Part shown: one piece after another, positions 17,768 through 26,126 of the stretch
Numbering within the stretch: position 1 is the first letter of the stretch
How the letters are laid out: each line of letters starts with the position of its first letter
Assembly (NCBI GenBank): GCA_030426845.1
Contig: JAUHXR010000015.1
Coordinates: 1 to 57,462 of the forward strand
Direction: 5' to 3'
Source: Polyangia bacterium
GTDB taxonomy: Bacteria; Myxococcota_A; Polyangia; Polyangiales; Sandaracinaceae
DNA length: 57,462 nucleotides
The notes under the pieces: model-generated
Told to the model about the DNA's origin: nothing
Database searches by the model: none
What the model saw: the letters and a program-made list of their open reading frames with translations, nothing else
Program-made: the position numbers and the translations under genes

Positions 17768-19057
17768 TCAGTAGAGGAACGGGACGATGCGGTAGGGCAC
17801 GCGGCGGCAGTACTCGTCCCAGTCGTCACCGTACTTGTCGTGGCACAGCGCGTGGTCGCGACGCTCCCGGTTGATGAGCAGCGGGGTGAAGTAGAGCACG
17901 TAGAAGTACGGGACGATGCTCCCGAAGCCGCACGCCAGGCACCACGCGTAGGCCATCATCAGGTCGCCCAGGTAGTTGGTGTGCCGCGCGAGGCCCCACC
18001 ACCCCGAGACGAGCAGGGATGTGCCGCGCTTGGTCTTGAGCACCTTGGGCGGCTTGCCCCAGACGTTCCGCGACGGATCGCGCCGGAAGCGCTGCTTCTG
18101 GAGGTTCGAGTCGCGGAAGACGACGTAGCCCGCGAGGTTGAGCGCGACGAGCAGCGCGGCGGCCCACGCCGGCAGCTCGTGGGGCGACGCCAGCAAGTAC
18201 TGTTGCTGTAGCGTGAAGTTGAACGGCATCCACACGAGGAACGCGTGGGTCAGCATGAACCCGTAGTTCTCGTAGATGATGTCGAGCATCGACAGGAGGT
18301 TCGACTCGAAGACGAAGAAGTCGAGGATGTAGATCATCTGGCAGAGCGTCACGACGCCCATCGCGAGCGAGATCGAGCCGGTCTGCTCGAGCTCCGCGGC
18401 CGGCATCAGGATCGCGAGCGCGCCCCAGGTGCCCATCCCGATGTGCGACTCGAAGAAGAACTTCAAGTCGAACAGGCCGAAGCGCGGGTTCAGCACCGTG
18501 CCCATGAAGAAGTCGTAAGGGACGTTGCCACTCGATCGCTCGAGGTCGCCGCGCCGTCGTCCCCAGACGTAGAACCAGCCCGCGAGGAGCGCGGCCGCGA
18601 CGGTGCTGATGGTGAGCAGCGGCCCGAGCTCCGCGAGGATCTCGCGCGCCGAGATCACCCCCGCCGCGAGGCCGGCGACGAGGAGCGCCATCGACACGAG
18701 GAACGCGCTCAGGCCGTTGAGCTTGTACTCGAGCCGGCCGCCGCCGTGGGGCAGGGGCGCGCCGGTGACGACCTTCCCGGGCGCGACCAGCCCGAGCACC
18801 ACCTGCAGCCCGAGCCAGGCGCCGAAGATCAGCGTCGCCTTGAGGGTCGGCGCGGGGAACATCTGCAGCAGCTCCCCGACCGAGCCGGGAAGCCACAGGC
18901 TGCCGTCGGCCAGCGCGACGCACGCCCAGAGGTAGAACGTGATCGCGGGGACGAGGAAGGTCAGCGCGAAGGTCCCCACGGGGCCCCCGAAGTGCGAGGG
19001 GGCGACCCGCTCGGGGGCGTCGGCGGGGGGCGGTGAGTCGTCGGTGCGGGAGGCCAC
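17768..19057 (-). CDS. Delta14-sterol reductase family protein (ERG4/ERG24)
   Basis: A 429-residue polytopic membrane protein with about nine or ten hydrophobic segments. The family signatures are present: VSGWWGLARHTNYLGDLMMA (residues ~345-365) and the C-terminal DEYCRRVPYRIVPFLY. A charged linker precedes the first signature (VWGKPPKVLKTKRGT). Family members use NADPH to reduce double bonds at C-14, C-7 or C-24 of sterols. Some myxobacteria make sterols, so a true sterol substrate is plausible, but no other sterol gene is in the window and the position reduced cannot be read from sequence. The GTG at 19057 gives a sensible N-terminus, but no clear ribosome site precedes it, so the start is uncertain. 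Confidence 0.85.
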   Translation of the reverse strand: MASRTDDSPPPADAPERVAPSHFGGPVGTFALTFLVPAITFYLWACVALADGSLWLPGSVGELLQMFPAPTLKATLIFGAWLGLQVVLGLVAPGKVVTGAPLPHGGGRLEYKLNGLSAFLVSMALLVAGLAAGVISAREILAELGPLLTISTVAAALLAGWFYVWGRRRGDLERSSGNVPYDFFMGTVLNPRFGLFDLKFFFESHIGMGTWGALAILMPAAELEQTGSISLAMGVVTLCQMIYILDFFVFESNLLSMLDIIYENYGFMLTHAFLVWMPFNFTLQQQYLLASPHELPAWAAALLVALNLAGYVVFRDSNLQKQRFRRDPSRNVWGKPPKVLKTKRGTSLLVSGWWGLARHTNYLGDLMMAYAWCLACGFGSIVPYFYVLYFTPLLINRERRDHALCHDKYGDDWDEYCRRVPYRIVPFLY

Positions 19058-19246
19058 GGCGGCGCAACCGTAGCAGCGTCCGCTCAAGATGCCTGCGCGG
19101 CGCCCGGCGAGGCCGCGTCGCGCAGGTGTCACCGGCCCGCACCGCGTTCTTACTCGACCGAAACTCGCTCGAAACAACGCCCCCTCAGCCTGGTCCCATG
19201 CTGCGTCGCATCCTCTCGGTCCCCGTCTACGTCGCGCACTGAATTC

Positions 19247-19406
19247 GAGCACATCTCAAGACCCCTCCCGTCGCCTCGGCGGCGGGACGACGCGCCCCGC
19301 ACGCCAGTCGCTCCTCCGAAATGCGGCAGCATTTCGTCGTCGGCCCGGCGCGCGGGACACGCCGTCGCGCTCACCGATCCTCGGTCCGGGGTCTTGAGAT
19401 GTGCTC
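19247..19406. repeat. Palindromic intergenic element, copy B (108-bp core inside perfect 19-bp inverted arms)
   Basis: The arms at 19247-19265 (GAGCACATCTCAAGACCCC) and 19388-19406 are perfect reverse complements and share nothing with the arms of copy A. The core, 19273-19380, aligns without gaps to 621-728 (97 of 108 identical). CCCGCACGCC (19296-19305) pairs with GGCGCGCGGG (19347-19356) with one mismatch. The central hairpin GAAATGC-GGCA-GCATTTC is perfect here, while copy A has one mismatch. The element occupies the middle of a 447-bp gap (19058-19504) between two minus-strand genes; I see no gene in that gap. Confidence 0.85.
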
Positions 19407-19504
19407 TGCTCGGTCGGCAGCGTCGTCGTCCTCGTCGGCCTCGTCCGCGCCGGCCGCGAGGTGCGCGCGCCCGAGCGCTGACCTCTCGAGGCGACTCGAG
19501 GCGA

Positions 19505-19876
19505 TCAGCCCGTCAGCAGCCACCACACGCGGTCGTAGGACGCGGCGTAGTGGAGCAAGGTGAGGCCGCCGAGGGCCGCGGACGAGCCGCGCGCGCCGGT
19601 GTGGGCGAGGGCCCAGGTCGCGGCCCCGAAGATCGCCAGCTCGAGGACGAGGCGGAGCCAGCCCGGCGTCGCCACGACCGTGTCTCCCGAGCGGCTCGGG
19701 TCACCGGGCACCGCGAAGACGCCCCAGAGCACGGCCGCGACGAGCGGTAGTCCGATCGCGAGCCCCCACCGCACGCCGACGCGCGGGTCGAGGTGATAGC
19801 CGCCGTAGCCCATCGCGGCGAGCGCCGCGAGTTCGAGCGCGAAGCGGAGGGCCAGGTTGACGGGGTGGGCGCCCAT
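19505..19876 (-). CDS. YrdB-like small membrane protein (DUF2568 type)
   Basis: A 123-residue protein with about four hydrophobic segments. Its pattern matches YrdB/DUF2568 proteins: a first helix LALRFALELAALAAMGYGGY, then WGLAIGLPLVAAVLWGVFAVPGDPSRSG, and a later LRLVLELAIFGAATWAL. The function of the family is unknown. It starts 3 nt after the stop of the epimerase-like gene, so the two form an operon probably controlled from the divergent LysR promoter region. The length is normal for the family. Palindromic element copy B begins about 100 bp beyond its stop. Confidence 0.8.
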   Translation of the reverse strand: MGAHPVNLALRFALELAALAAMGYGGYHLDPRVGVRWGLAIGLPLVAAVLWGVFAVPGDPSRSGDTVVATPGWLRLVLELAIFGAATWALAHTGARGSSAALGGLTLLHYAASYDRVWWLLTG

Positions 19877-19879
19877 CGC

Positions 19880-20842
19880 TCACGCCGCCTGGGCGTCCAC
19901 CGCGCCGCTCGCGTCACCCCCCGCGAGCGTCACGCGGGCGACCTCGCGCGCGTCGGTGGCCATGACCCCGAAGGCCTCTCGGAACCGCCGGTCGTCGACG
20001 CGGTAGGGGTGCTCCCACTGGTAGAGCATCTCGTGCACGTTGCGCATGAGCGGCGAGAAGACCCCGAGCCCGCCGACCAGCCACGTCGGCACGCGCCGCA
20101 GCCGCGCGGGGTGGCCCGCGACCTCGAAGAACGACTCGACGAGCGCGCGCGTGGTCGGCGCCGCGATCACCGGGAGCATCCACACCCGCCGCTCGAGCGC
20201 GCGTGGCTCCGTGCCGAGGATCGCGAGCCCGCGCGCGACGTCCGGCGTGAAGGCGTAGCTCCGCGGGAGGTCCGGATCGCCGAAGACCTCCACCGCCTTT
20301 CCCCCGCGGACTCGCGACAGGAACCGGTCGTGGAAGACGACGCTGCTCGGGGTCTCGGGCCCCACGTAGTCGGGCGAACGGCCGAAGGTGACGTGGACGT
20401 CCCCGCGCGCGTGCGCCGCGAGGGTCTCCTCCACCAGCTGAGCCCGCAGCTCGCCCTTATGGCTGCACGGCGCCAGGGGCGTGTCCTCGTCGATCGGGCC
20501 CTCGGGGACGCCGAGCATGTAGAGGCAGTCGAGCCCGACGAGCCGCGCCCCGGACCGCGCCGCGCCGTCCCGCACGGCCCGGTAGAGCGGCAAGAGCACC
20601 TCGCCCCAGCGCGTGTAGTCGCTCGGGTTCACGCAGTTGTAGACCACCTCGGCGCCGGCGCAGGCCGCGTCGGCCACCGCCGGGTCGGTTACGTCCCCCT
20701 GCACCCAGGTGAGCCCCGGCCGGCTCTCCCCGGGCGCGCCCCGCCGGACCAGCCGGACCTCGTGGCCCCGCGCCAGCAGCTCCGCGGCCAGCTTCCGGCC
20801 GACCTGCCCTGCCCCGAACACCGTGTGCGTCGTCTTCGTCAT
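19880..20842 (-). CDS. NAD(P)-dependent epimerase/dehydratase-family protein (extended SDR-like)
   Basis: A 320-residue Rossmann-fold protein. The N-terminal [20 protein letters not shown] is a GxGxxGR dinucleotide-binding loop, followed by WVQGDVTD and VVYNCVNP at the second and fourth strands. The usual catalytic YxxxK is replaced by [10 protein letters not shown] after the substrate-side stretch [17 protein letters not shown]. This pattern, from memory, recurs in a subgroup of SDR proteins, so it need not be a defect. The substrate is unknown. The ATG is preceded by AGGAGG, an excellent ribosome site. It is transcribed divergently from a LysR gene, the usual arrangement for a regulator and its target. 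Confidence 0.85.
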   Translation of the reverse strand: MTKTTHTVFGAGQVGRKLAAELLARGHEVRLVRRGAPGESRPGLTWVQGDVTDPAVADAACAGAEVVYNCVNPSDYTRWGEVLLPLYRAVRDGAARSGARLVGLDCLYMLGVPEGPIDEDTPLAPCSHKGELRAQLVEETLAAHARGDVHVTFGRSPDYVGPETPSSVVFHDRFLSRVRGGKAVEVFGDPDLPRSYAFTPDVARGLAILGTEPRALERRVWMLPVIAAPTTRALVESFFEVAGHPARLRRVPTWLVGGLGVFSPLMRNVHEMLYQWEHPYRVDDRRFREAFGVMATDAREVARVTLAGGDASGAVDAQAA

Positions 20843-20863
20843 CGCGTCCTCCTGGGGCTCATT

Positions 20864-20915
20864 GTTGGTTTTGCGCGGATGTGCGTCATCACGTGAATTC
20901 GCGGGTTGGCTTTGC
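20864..20915. promoter_or_regulatory. Divergent promoter region with direct repeats GTTGG(T/C)TTTGC
   Basis: GTTGGTTTTGC at 20864-20874 and GTTGGCTTTGC at 20905-20915 lie 41 bp apart, four helical turns, in the gap between the epimerase-like and LysR genes. Spaced sites in a divergent gap are typical of LysR binding and DNA bending. The assignment is inferred. Confidence 0.45.
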
Positions 20916-20928
20916 TAAAACGCAGATC

Positions 20929-21804
20929 GTGCGATGGGACGACATGAGGGTGCTGCTCGCGGCGCACCGCGCCGGGACGCTGCTCGGGGCCGCCGCCGCG
21001 CTCGACACCCACGCCTCGACGATCGGCCGGCGGCTCGACGCGCTCGAGGCGGACCTCGGCGCGCACCTCTTCGATCGGACCGCCTCGGGCCTCGTGGCGA
21101 CCGAGCTCGCCGAGTCGCTGCTCCCGATCGCCGAGGCGATGGAGGCGCGGGCCGCCGACGTGCGCCGGGCGGTGGAGGGGCGCGAGACGGAGCCGCGCGG
21201 GTGGGTCCGCGTGACCGCGCCGCCCGGGGTCGCGACCTTCGCGATCGCGCCGCGGCTGCCCGCACTCTACGCCCGCTACCCCGGGCTCCGCGTGGAGCTG
21301 CTGCCGTCGATCGGCTACGCCGACCTCACCCGGCGCGAGGCGGACATCGCGCTGCGCGCGCAGCTCCCGGCGAGCGGCGACCTCGTCTCCACGCGCGTCG
21401 GGGAGGCGGAGCTGGAGCCGCTGGTGTCCGAAGCGCTCGACGCGGAGCTCGGCGCGGTAAGGAGCCTCGCGCGCGTCTCCTGGCTCCAGTGGAGCGACTC
21501 GCTGGCCCACCTCCCCGACGCGCGCTGGATCGCGGAGGTCGCCGACGAGGCGCAGATCGCGCTGCGCTGCAGCAGCTTCGAGCCGATGGTCCTCGCCGCC
21601 CAGGCGGGCCTGGGCGCGCTGCTCGGCGCGGCCGCGCTCGCACCGCCCGGGCTCACGCGGCTGCGGATGACGGCGGGTCTACGTCGCCGTCTGCCCGCGC
21701 TCCCGCGCGGCGCGGTCTACCTCGTCGGCCACCGCGCCCTCCGCGACGTCCCGCGAGTCGCCGCGGTGTGGGACTTCCTTCGCGACGAGGCGTTCGCGCT
21801 GTGA
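20929..21804 (+). CDS. LysR-family transcriptional regulator
   Basis: A 291-residue regulator. Residues ~4-62 are the LysR winged helix-turn-helix (MRVLLAAHRAGTLLGAAAAL, then STIGRRLDALEADLGAHLFDRTASGL). The rest is a periplasmic-binding-protein-like effector domain with RVTAPPGVATFAIAPRLPAL and the usual ADIALR strand. The GTG at 20929 is chosen because it starts directly at the conserved WDDMRVLLA block; an in-frame GTG at 20881 would add 16 non-conserved residues and run through the direct repeats. It diverges from the epimerase/YrdB-like operon, its likely target. The inducer is unknown. A 13-bp tandem repeat begins at its stop codon. Confidence 0.88.
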   Translation: MRWDDMRVLLAAHRAGTLLGAAAALDTHASTIGRRLDALEADLGAHLFDRTASGLVATELAESLLPIAEAMEARAADVRRAVEGRETEPRGWVRVTAPPGVATFAIAPRLPALYARYPGLRVELLPSIGYADLTRREADIALRAQLPASGDLVSTRVGEAELEPLVSEALDAELGAVRSLARVSWLQWSDSLAHLPDARWIAEVADEAQIALRCSSFEPMVLAAQAGLGALLGAAALAPPGLTRLRMTAGLRRRLPALPRGAVYLVGHRALRDVPRVAAVWDFLRDEAFAL

Positions 21805-21869
21805 TCTCGCGCTGTGATCTCGCGCTGTGATCTCGCGCTGTGATCTCGCGCTGTGATCCCGCGCCGTGA
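21796..21869. repeat. 13-bp tandem repeat overlapping the LysR stop codon
   Basis: The unit GCTGTGATCTCGC recurs with an exact 13-bp period; the last copies are slightly degenerate. The TGA stop of the LysR gene (21802) is repeated at 21815, 21828, 21841, 21854 and 21867. Because 13 is not a multiple of three, the stops fall in all three frames. Confidence 0.85.
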
Positions 21870-21888
21870 CCTCTGACCTCGCCGGTCG

Positions 21889-22080
21889 CTACTCGCTCTC
21901 GTCGTCGCCGAGCCGCGGGGTCGCGTCCCGCTCGACCTTCGACGCGAGCGACTGGAGGAAGCGATCCTGGATGGGGCACGGCGGGCTCGAGCGCGGGCGC
22001 GCGCGCACGATCGGGTCGACCGGCGTCATCTTCTCGGTGTCCCGCGTCTCGAACTTCGAACGGTGCTGGCGGTCCGGCAC
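21889..22080 (-). CDS. Small hypothetical protein, 63 residues
   Basis: I do not recognise a family. The frame from the GTG at 22080 has nearly all third positions G or C (one T-ending codon in the last 46), like the confirmed genes here, whereas codons upstream of 22080 in the same frame lose this bias. GGGGGAGA lies a few bases before the GTG. The product is polar: a basic/proline start with MTPVDPIVRARPRSSPPCPI, then DRFLQSLASKVERDATPR and an acidic end GDDESE. It has no signal peptide or membrane segment. It lies 91 bp downstream of the prolyl oligopeptidase gene on the same strand and may belong to that operon. Confidence 0.65.
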   Translation of the reverse strand: MPDRQHRSKFETRDTEKMTPVDPIVRARPRSSPPCPIQDRFLQSLASKVERDATPRLGDDESE

Positions 22081-22171
22081 GCTCTCCCCCCGCGTGGTCT
22101 GCCCACGTGGGGCGACACTGCGTCCCCCACCCAGGGCATGCAAGCTCCATGGACGGGGTCAGGGGCTTCCC

Positions 22172-24379
22172 CTACGGGCGGGCGACCGGCTCGACGCCGA
22201 GCTGCGCGAAGAGGAACGAGAGGTAGTCGGTCGCCTCCTCGATCTCTTCGCTCAGCGAGGTGTCGAGGCCGTGGCCGCTGGTGTTCGAGGTGCGCAGGAG
22301 GATGGGGGTGTCGGCACCGTTCGCCGCCTGGAGCCGCGCGGTCATCTTGCGCGAGTGCCACGGCTCGACCCGCGGGTCGTTGGCGCCGGTGAGGAACAGG
22401 GTCGCCGGGTAGGCCGTCCCGTCCTGGACGTTGTGGTACGGCGAGTAGGCGCGGAGCGCCCGGTACTGCGCCTCGTCGGCCACCGTGCCGAACTCCGTCA
22501 CGTTGAACGCGCCGTTCGGCGAGCGCTCGACGCGGAGCATGTCGTAGATCCCGACGAACGAGACCACCGCGTGGACGAGCTCCGGGTGCTGCACCAGCGT
22601 CGCGCCCATCAGCAGGCCGCCGTTGCTGCCACCGATGATCCCGACGTGCTCGCTCGCGGTGTAGCGCCGCCCGATCAGGTGCTGGATGGCGCCGGCGAAG
22701 TCGTCGAAGACGTTCTGCTTGTGCGTCAGTCTCCCTTGCTCGTGCCACTCCTCGCCGAACTCGGCCCCGCCGCGGATGTTCGCGATCGCGTAGATGACCC
22801 CGTTGTCGAGGTAGAGCGCGCGCATCGGGCTGAAGCGGGGCTCGATGTTGACGCCGTAGCCGCCGTAGGCGTTCACCACGCAGGGGTGCGTCCCGTCCAG
22901 CTCGAGGCCGCGCGGCAGGAGGATGTTGACCGGCACCTCCGTGCCGTCGCGCGAGCGCGCCATCTCGCGCCGCACCTCCCAGCCGCTCACGTCGACCGGG
23001 CTCGTCTCGCGGAGCGCGGTCTCGGTCGCCTCGCCGGCGGCGTTCACGCGCATCCACACGCTCGGGGTGACGAACGACTCCACGCGGTAGAGCAGCGAGC
23101 CGTCCTCGAGCGGGACGAGCCGGCGCACCGCCGAGACCTCGGGCTGCTCGACGGCGTCGCGCGGCCGGCCGCGCAGGTCGAACACCCGGAGCTCGCTCGG
23201 GCCGCCGGTCTGGTACAGGACATAGAGCCGGTCGCGGGTCGGCCAGACGGTGGGCGAGTCCCAGAAGTCGGTGACCACGCTGTCCTCGCCCTCGGGAATC
23301 ACCTCGGTCGCGCGCGACAGGTCGAGCCGCCGGATCGGCGCGCGCAGGATCCGCCCGCGCGGGTGCTCGTGGCGGCTCACCACGTAGAGGTCGTCGCGCG
23401 GCCCGAACGCGGCCTGGACGACGCCGTCCTCGAAGGTGCTGAACTGCTGCCACCGGCCGTTGCGCTCGCGCAGGTACATCGCGAACTCGCCGCCGTCGCC
23501 GTTCTGAACCGTCGCGAGGAGGCGCCCGCTCCGGACGTGCATCTCGAGCTGGATCTCGGCGATGCGCGGCAGATCACGCCCCAGCTCGTAGCGGTCCTCC
23601 GACGCCTCGGTGCCGAGCTGGTGGAACCAGAGCTGCTGGTAGAAGTCGTCGTCGTCCGCGTGCTCGTCGCCGTCGCGCGGGTAGCGGGTGTAGAAGAAGC
23701 CGGAGTTGTCGGGGAGCCACTCGAGGTCGCCGCCCGCCGTGCCGTTCTGGACGTGCTCGACGACCTCGTGCACCCGCTCACCGCTCGCGACGTCGTAGAC
23801 GTGGACGTCGCCGCGCTCGCTGCCGCCCTCGGAGAGCGAGACCGCGACGAGCCGCCCGTCGTGCGACGGCACGTACCAGTCGATCGCGACGTGGCCCTCG
23901 CCGTCGAGCGCGGCCGGGTCGACGAGCACGCGCGCCTCGTCGGGCGCGTCGGGCGAGTCCATCACCACGAGCATCGGCTGCTCGCGCGGCGGGCGGCGCT
24001 CGATCGCGAAGAGCTTGCCGCCGCGCGCCGAGAGGTGGCGGTGCGACCGGGTCGGCGCGGAGAGGATCTCGCGGACGCGGGCGCTGATCCGGTCGCGGTG
24101 CGGCAGCTGGGCGAGGTAAGCGCGCGCGACCGTGTTCTGGCCGTCGCTCCACGCCTGGACCTGCGGGTCCTCCGGGTCCTCGAGCCACTGGTAGGCGTCG
24201 ACGACGTCCTCGCCGTGGTAGCGGTCGGTCACCGGGCGCAGCTCCGCGACTGGCGGGCCGCTCGGCGCGTCGGGGCGCGCCTCCGGAGGCGGCGAGCCCG
24301 GCTCCTGCGCGGGCGGCGAGGAGCCGCCGCAGCCGAGCAGACCGAGGACGACGAGGAGGAGGGTCGGGCGCGGGTTCAT
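22172..24379 (-). CDS. Prolyl oligopeptidase family serine peptidase (S9), lipoprotein
   Basis: A 735-residue enzyme with an N-terminal lipoprotein signal (LLLVVLGLLGC) and a short Pro/Glu tether. Residues ~45-470 form the beta-propeller of S9A peptidases (DRYHGEDVVDAYQWLEDPED at its start). The C-terminal alpha/beta hydrolase domain holds the triad: Ser585 in GGSNGG, Asp668 in GANDPRVEP and His703 in SGHGLDTS. It should cleave short peptides after proline, in the periplasm or at the outer membrane given the lipobox. It starts 28 bp after the histidine kinase gene on the same strand, so it is probably the last large gene of a signalling operon. The length is normal for the family. Confidence 0.93.
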   Translation of the reverse strand: MNPRPTLLLVVLGLLGCGGSSPPAQEPGSPPPEARPDAPSGPPVAELRPVTDRYHGEDVVDAYQWLEDPEDPQVQAWSDGQNTVARAYLAQLPHRDRISARVREILSAPTRSHRHLSARGGKLFAIERRPPREQPMLVVMDSPDAPDEARVLVDPAALDGEGHVAIDWYVPSHDGRLVAVSLSEGGSERGDVHVYDVASGERVHEVVEHVQNGTAGGDLEWLPDNSGFFYTRYPRDGDEHADDDDFYQQLWFHQLGTEASEDRYELGRDLPRIAEIQLEMHVRSGRLLATVQNGDGGEFAMYLRERNGRWQQFSTFEDGVVQAAFGPRDDLYVVSRHEHPRGRILRAPIRRLDLSRATEVIPEGEDSVVTDFWDSPTVWPTRDRLYVLYQTGGPSELRVFDLRGRPRDAVEQPEVSAVRRLVPLEDGSLLYRVESFVTPSVWMRVNAAGEATETALRETSPVDVSGWEVRREMARSRDGTEVPVNILLPRGLELDGTHPCVVNAYGGYGVNIEPRFSPMRALYLDNGVIYAIANIRGGAEFGEEWHEQGRLTHKQNVFDDFAGAIQHLIGRRYTASEHVGIIGGSNGGLLMGATLVQHPELVHAVVSFVGIYDMLRVERSPNGAFNVTEFGTVADEAQYRALRAYSPYHNVQDGTAYPATLFLTGANDPRVEPWHSRKMTARLQAANGADTPILLRTSNTSGHGLDTSLSEEIEEATDYLSFLFAQLGVEPVARP

Positions 24380-24407
24380 GGCCGGTCCATACCACGGCCC
24401 GCGCGGA

Positions 24408-26126
24408 TCATGGGCGGGCGGGGAGGACGATCTCGAACCGGGCGCCGCCGAGCTCGGCCTCGGTGACCGCGATCGTGCCGCCGTGCTGCTGCACGATGTT
24501 CTTCACGATCGAGAGGCCGAGGCCGGTGCCCTTGCCTTCGCCCTTGGTGCTGAAGAACGGCTCGAAGATCTGGCCGCGCTGCGGCTCGGGGATGCCGGGC
24601 CCGCTGTCCTCGACGACGACCTTCACGTGGTCGTCGCCGTGGTCCTCGATCGCGAGGCGGATGTCGCCGCCGCCTCCGTCGATCGCGTGGCACGCGTTGG
24701 TGATCAGGTTGATGAACACCTGGTGGAGCTGCCCCTTGACCGCGTAGACGGCCGCGCCCTCCACCGCGTAGCGGCGGTCGACCTTGGCGTTGGCCTCGCG
24801 CACCACGTGCTCGCAGAAGAGCAGCGACTGCTCGAGCACGTTGCGGAGCTGGACGAAGTTCGGCTCCTCGGTAGACGGCCGCGCGTAGGTCACGAGGTCG
24901 CGCGTGAAGCGGAGGATGCGGTCGGCGCTCTCCACGATCCGCCGGAGCTTCTCGAGGTCGCCCTCCTCCCACTCCGCGCGCTGGCCCTTGCGCAGCAGGT
25001 ACTCGCCGTACACCGAGATGCTGGTGAGCGGGTTGTTGAGCTCATGGACCACGCCGGCCGCGAGCTGGCCGAGGGTCGCGAGCTTCTCGGCCTGGATGAC
25101 CTGACCCTCGAGCTCACGGAGCTCCGTGAGGTCACGGCCGATCGCGATCACGCCCTCGATCTCGCCGTCGGTCGAGAGGATCGACGCGGTGTTGATCACG
25201 ATGCGCGAGTGCCCGCCGGCGCGCCGCGGGACGCGCACCTCGAAGTTGCTCGTGGGCTCGCCGCGGAGCGCCCGGATGAACACCGGGAGGATCCGCCCGC
25301 GCTCCGTCTCCGGCAGCAGGTGGAGGAAGTCGCGCCCGAGGAGAGTGTCGCGGGCCGCGCCGGTCAGCGCGAGGAAGGCGCGGTTCACCACCCTCAGCTC
25401 GCGCTCGCGGCCGATCACCACGATGGGCGCGTTGGCGTGATCGAGGAGCTTGCTGAGGTTGTCGCGGAGGTAGTTGGACTCGCGCAAGAGGCGCGAGTTG
25501 CGGAGCGCGGCCGCGAGCTGCACCGCGATCGGGACGATCAGCGAGCGATCGAAGGCCGGCTCCGCGACCTCCGGCTCGTACTCCACGCACATCACGCCGA
25601 CGAGGATGTCGCCCTGGAGCAGCGGGACGTCGAAGCCGACGCCCGGCGCGTCGAAGATCGAGCGGTAGGTCTCGGTGATGTCGAACCCGGCCGCGCGGAC
25701 CGACTCGGGCTCGAGCTCGTGCCGCTCGAGCGCGTCGTCGCTCAGCGCGACCCGCTCGCGGCCCTCGGGCGCCAGGCGGCCGGTGGCGTAGACGAGCTCG
25801 AGACGCTCGGGGCCCTCGGGATCGAGGAGGCGCACCGCGAAGCGGCGCCGCGGGAAGAGCGCACCGAACAGCTCGACGTAGCGATGGACGATGGCCTCGT
25901 CCTGCATCTCCACCCCGACGGAGCGGTTGAGCTCGAGGACGGTGTGGAGCAGCTCCTCCGACGAGGGCGGCTCGAGGATCCCGGCCTGGGCCTTCGCGGC
26001 CCGGTCGGCCGAGTAGCTGTCGAAGCGCTCGCGCTTGCCGGTGTCGGCGAACGGCGAGGGCCGCGCGGTGACCCGGCTGACGCGGATCTCCGGCGAGCTG
26101 CGGTCGGCCGCGTCGTTACTGCTCAC
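24408..26126 (-). CDS. Soluble GAF-PAS sensor histidine kinase
   Basis: A 572-residue complete histidine kinase without membrane segments. Residues ~60-215 are a GAF-like sensor (FAVRLLDPEGPERLELVYAT; VPLLQGDILVGVMCVEY). Residues ~225-345 are a PAS domain (APIVVIGRERELRVVNRAFLALTG). The dimerisation domain has the phospho-acceptor His361 in GVVHELNNPLTS. The ATPase domain follows with NLITNACHAID, EDSGPGIP, FFSTKGEGKGTGLGLSIVK. No receiver domain is attached. Its GTG start lies 11 bp inside the end of the preceding gene, which has a dimerisation domain but no ATPase domain, so the two proteins probably work together. Confidence 0.93.
   Translation of the reverse strand: MSSNDAADRSSPEIRVSRVTARPSPFADTGKRERFDSYSADRAAKAQAGILEPPSSEELLHTVLELNRSVGVEMQDEAIVHRYVELFGALFPRRRFAVRLLDPEGPERLELVYATGRLAPEGRERVALSDDALERHELEPESVRAAGFDITETYRSIFDAPGVGFDVPLLQGDILVGVMCVEYEPEVAEPAFDRSLIVPIAVQLAAALRNSRLLRESNYLRDNLSKLLDHANAPIVVIGRERELRVVNRAFLALTGAARDTLLGRDFLHLLPETERGRILPVFIRALRGEPTSNFEVRVPRRAGGHSRIVINTASILSTDGEIEGVIAIGRDLTELRELEGQVIQAEKLATLGQLAAGVVHELNNPLTSISVYGEYLLRKGQRAEWEEGDLEKLRRIVESADRILRFTRDLVTYARPSTEEPNFVQLRNVLEQSLLFCEHVVREANAKVDRRYAVEGAAVYAVKGQLHQVFINLITNACHAIDGGGGDIRLAIEDHGDDHVKVVVEDSGPGIPEPQRGQIFEPFFSTKGEGKGTGLGLSIVKNIVQQHGGTIAVTEAELGGARFEIVLPARP

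Noticed and set aside
19880..20842. Epimerase-like protein as an inactivated SDR because YxxxK is missing
   Set aside because: The replaced region ([10 protein letters not shown]) fits a pattern I recall from a subgroup of these proteins, and the rest of the gene is intact, so decay is not supported.
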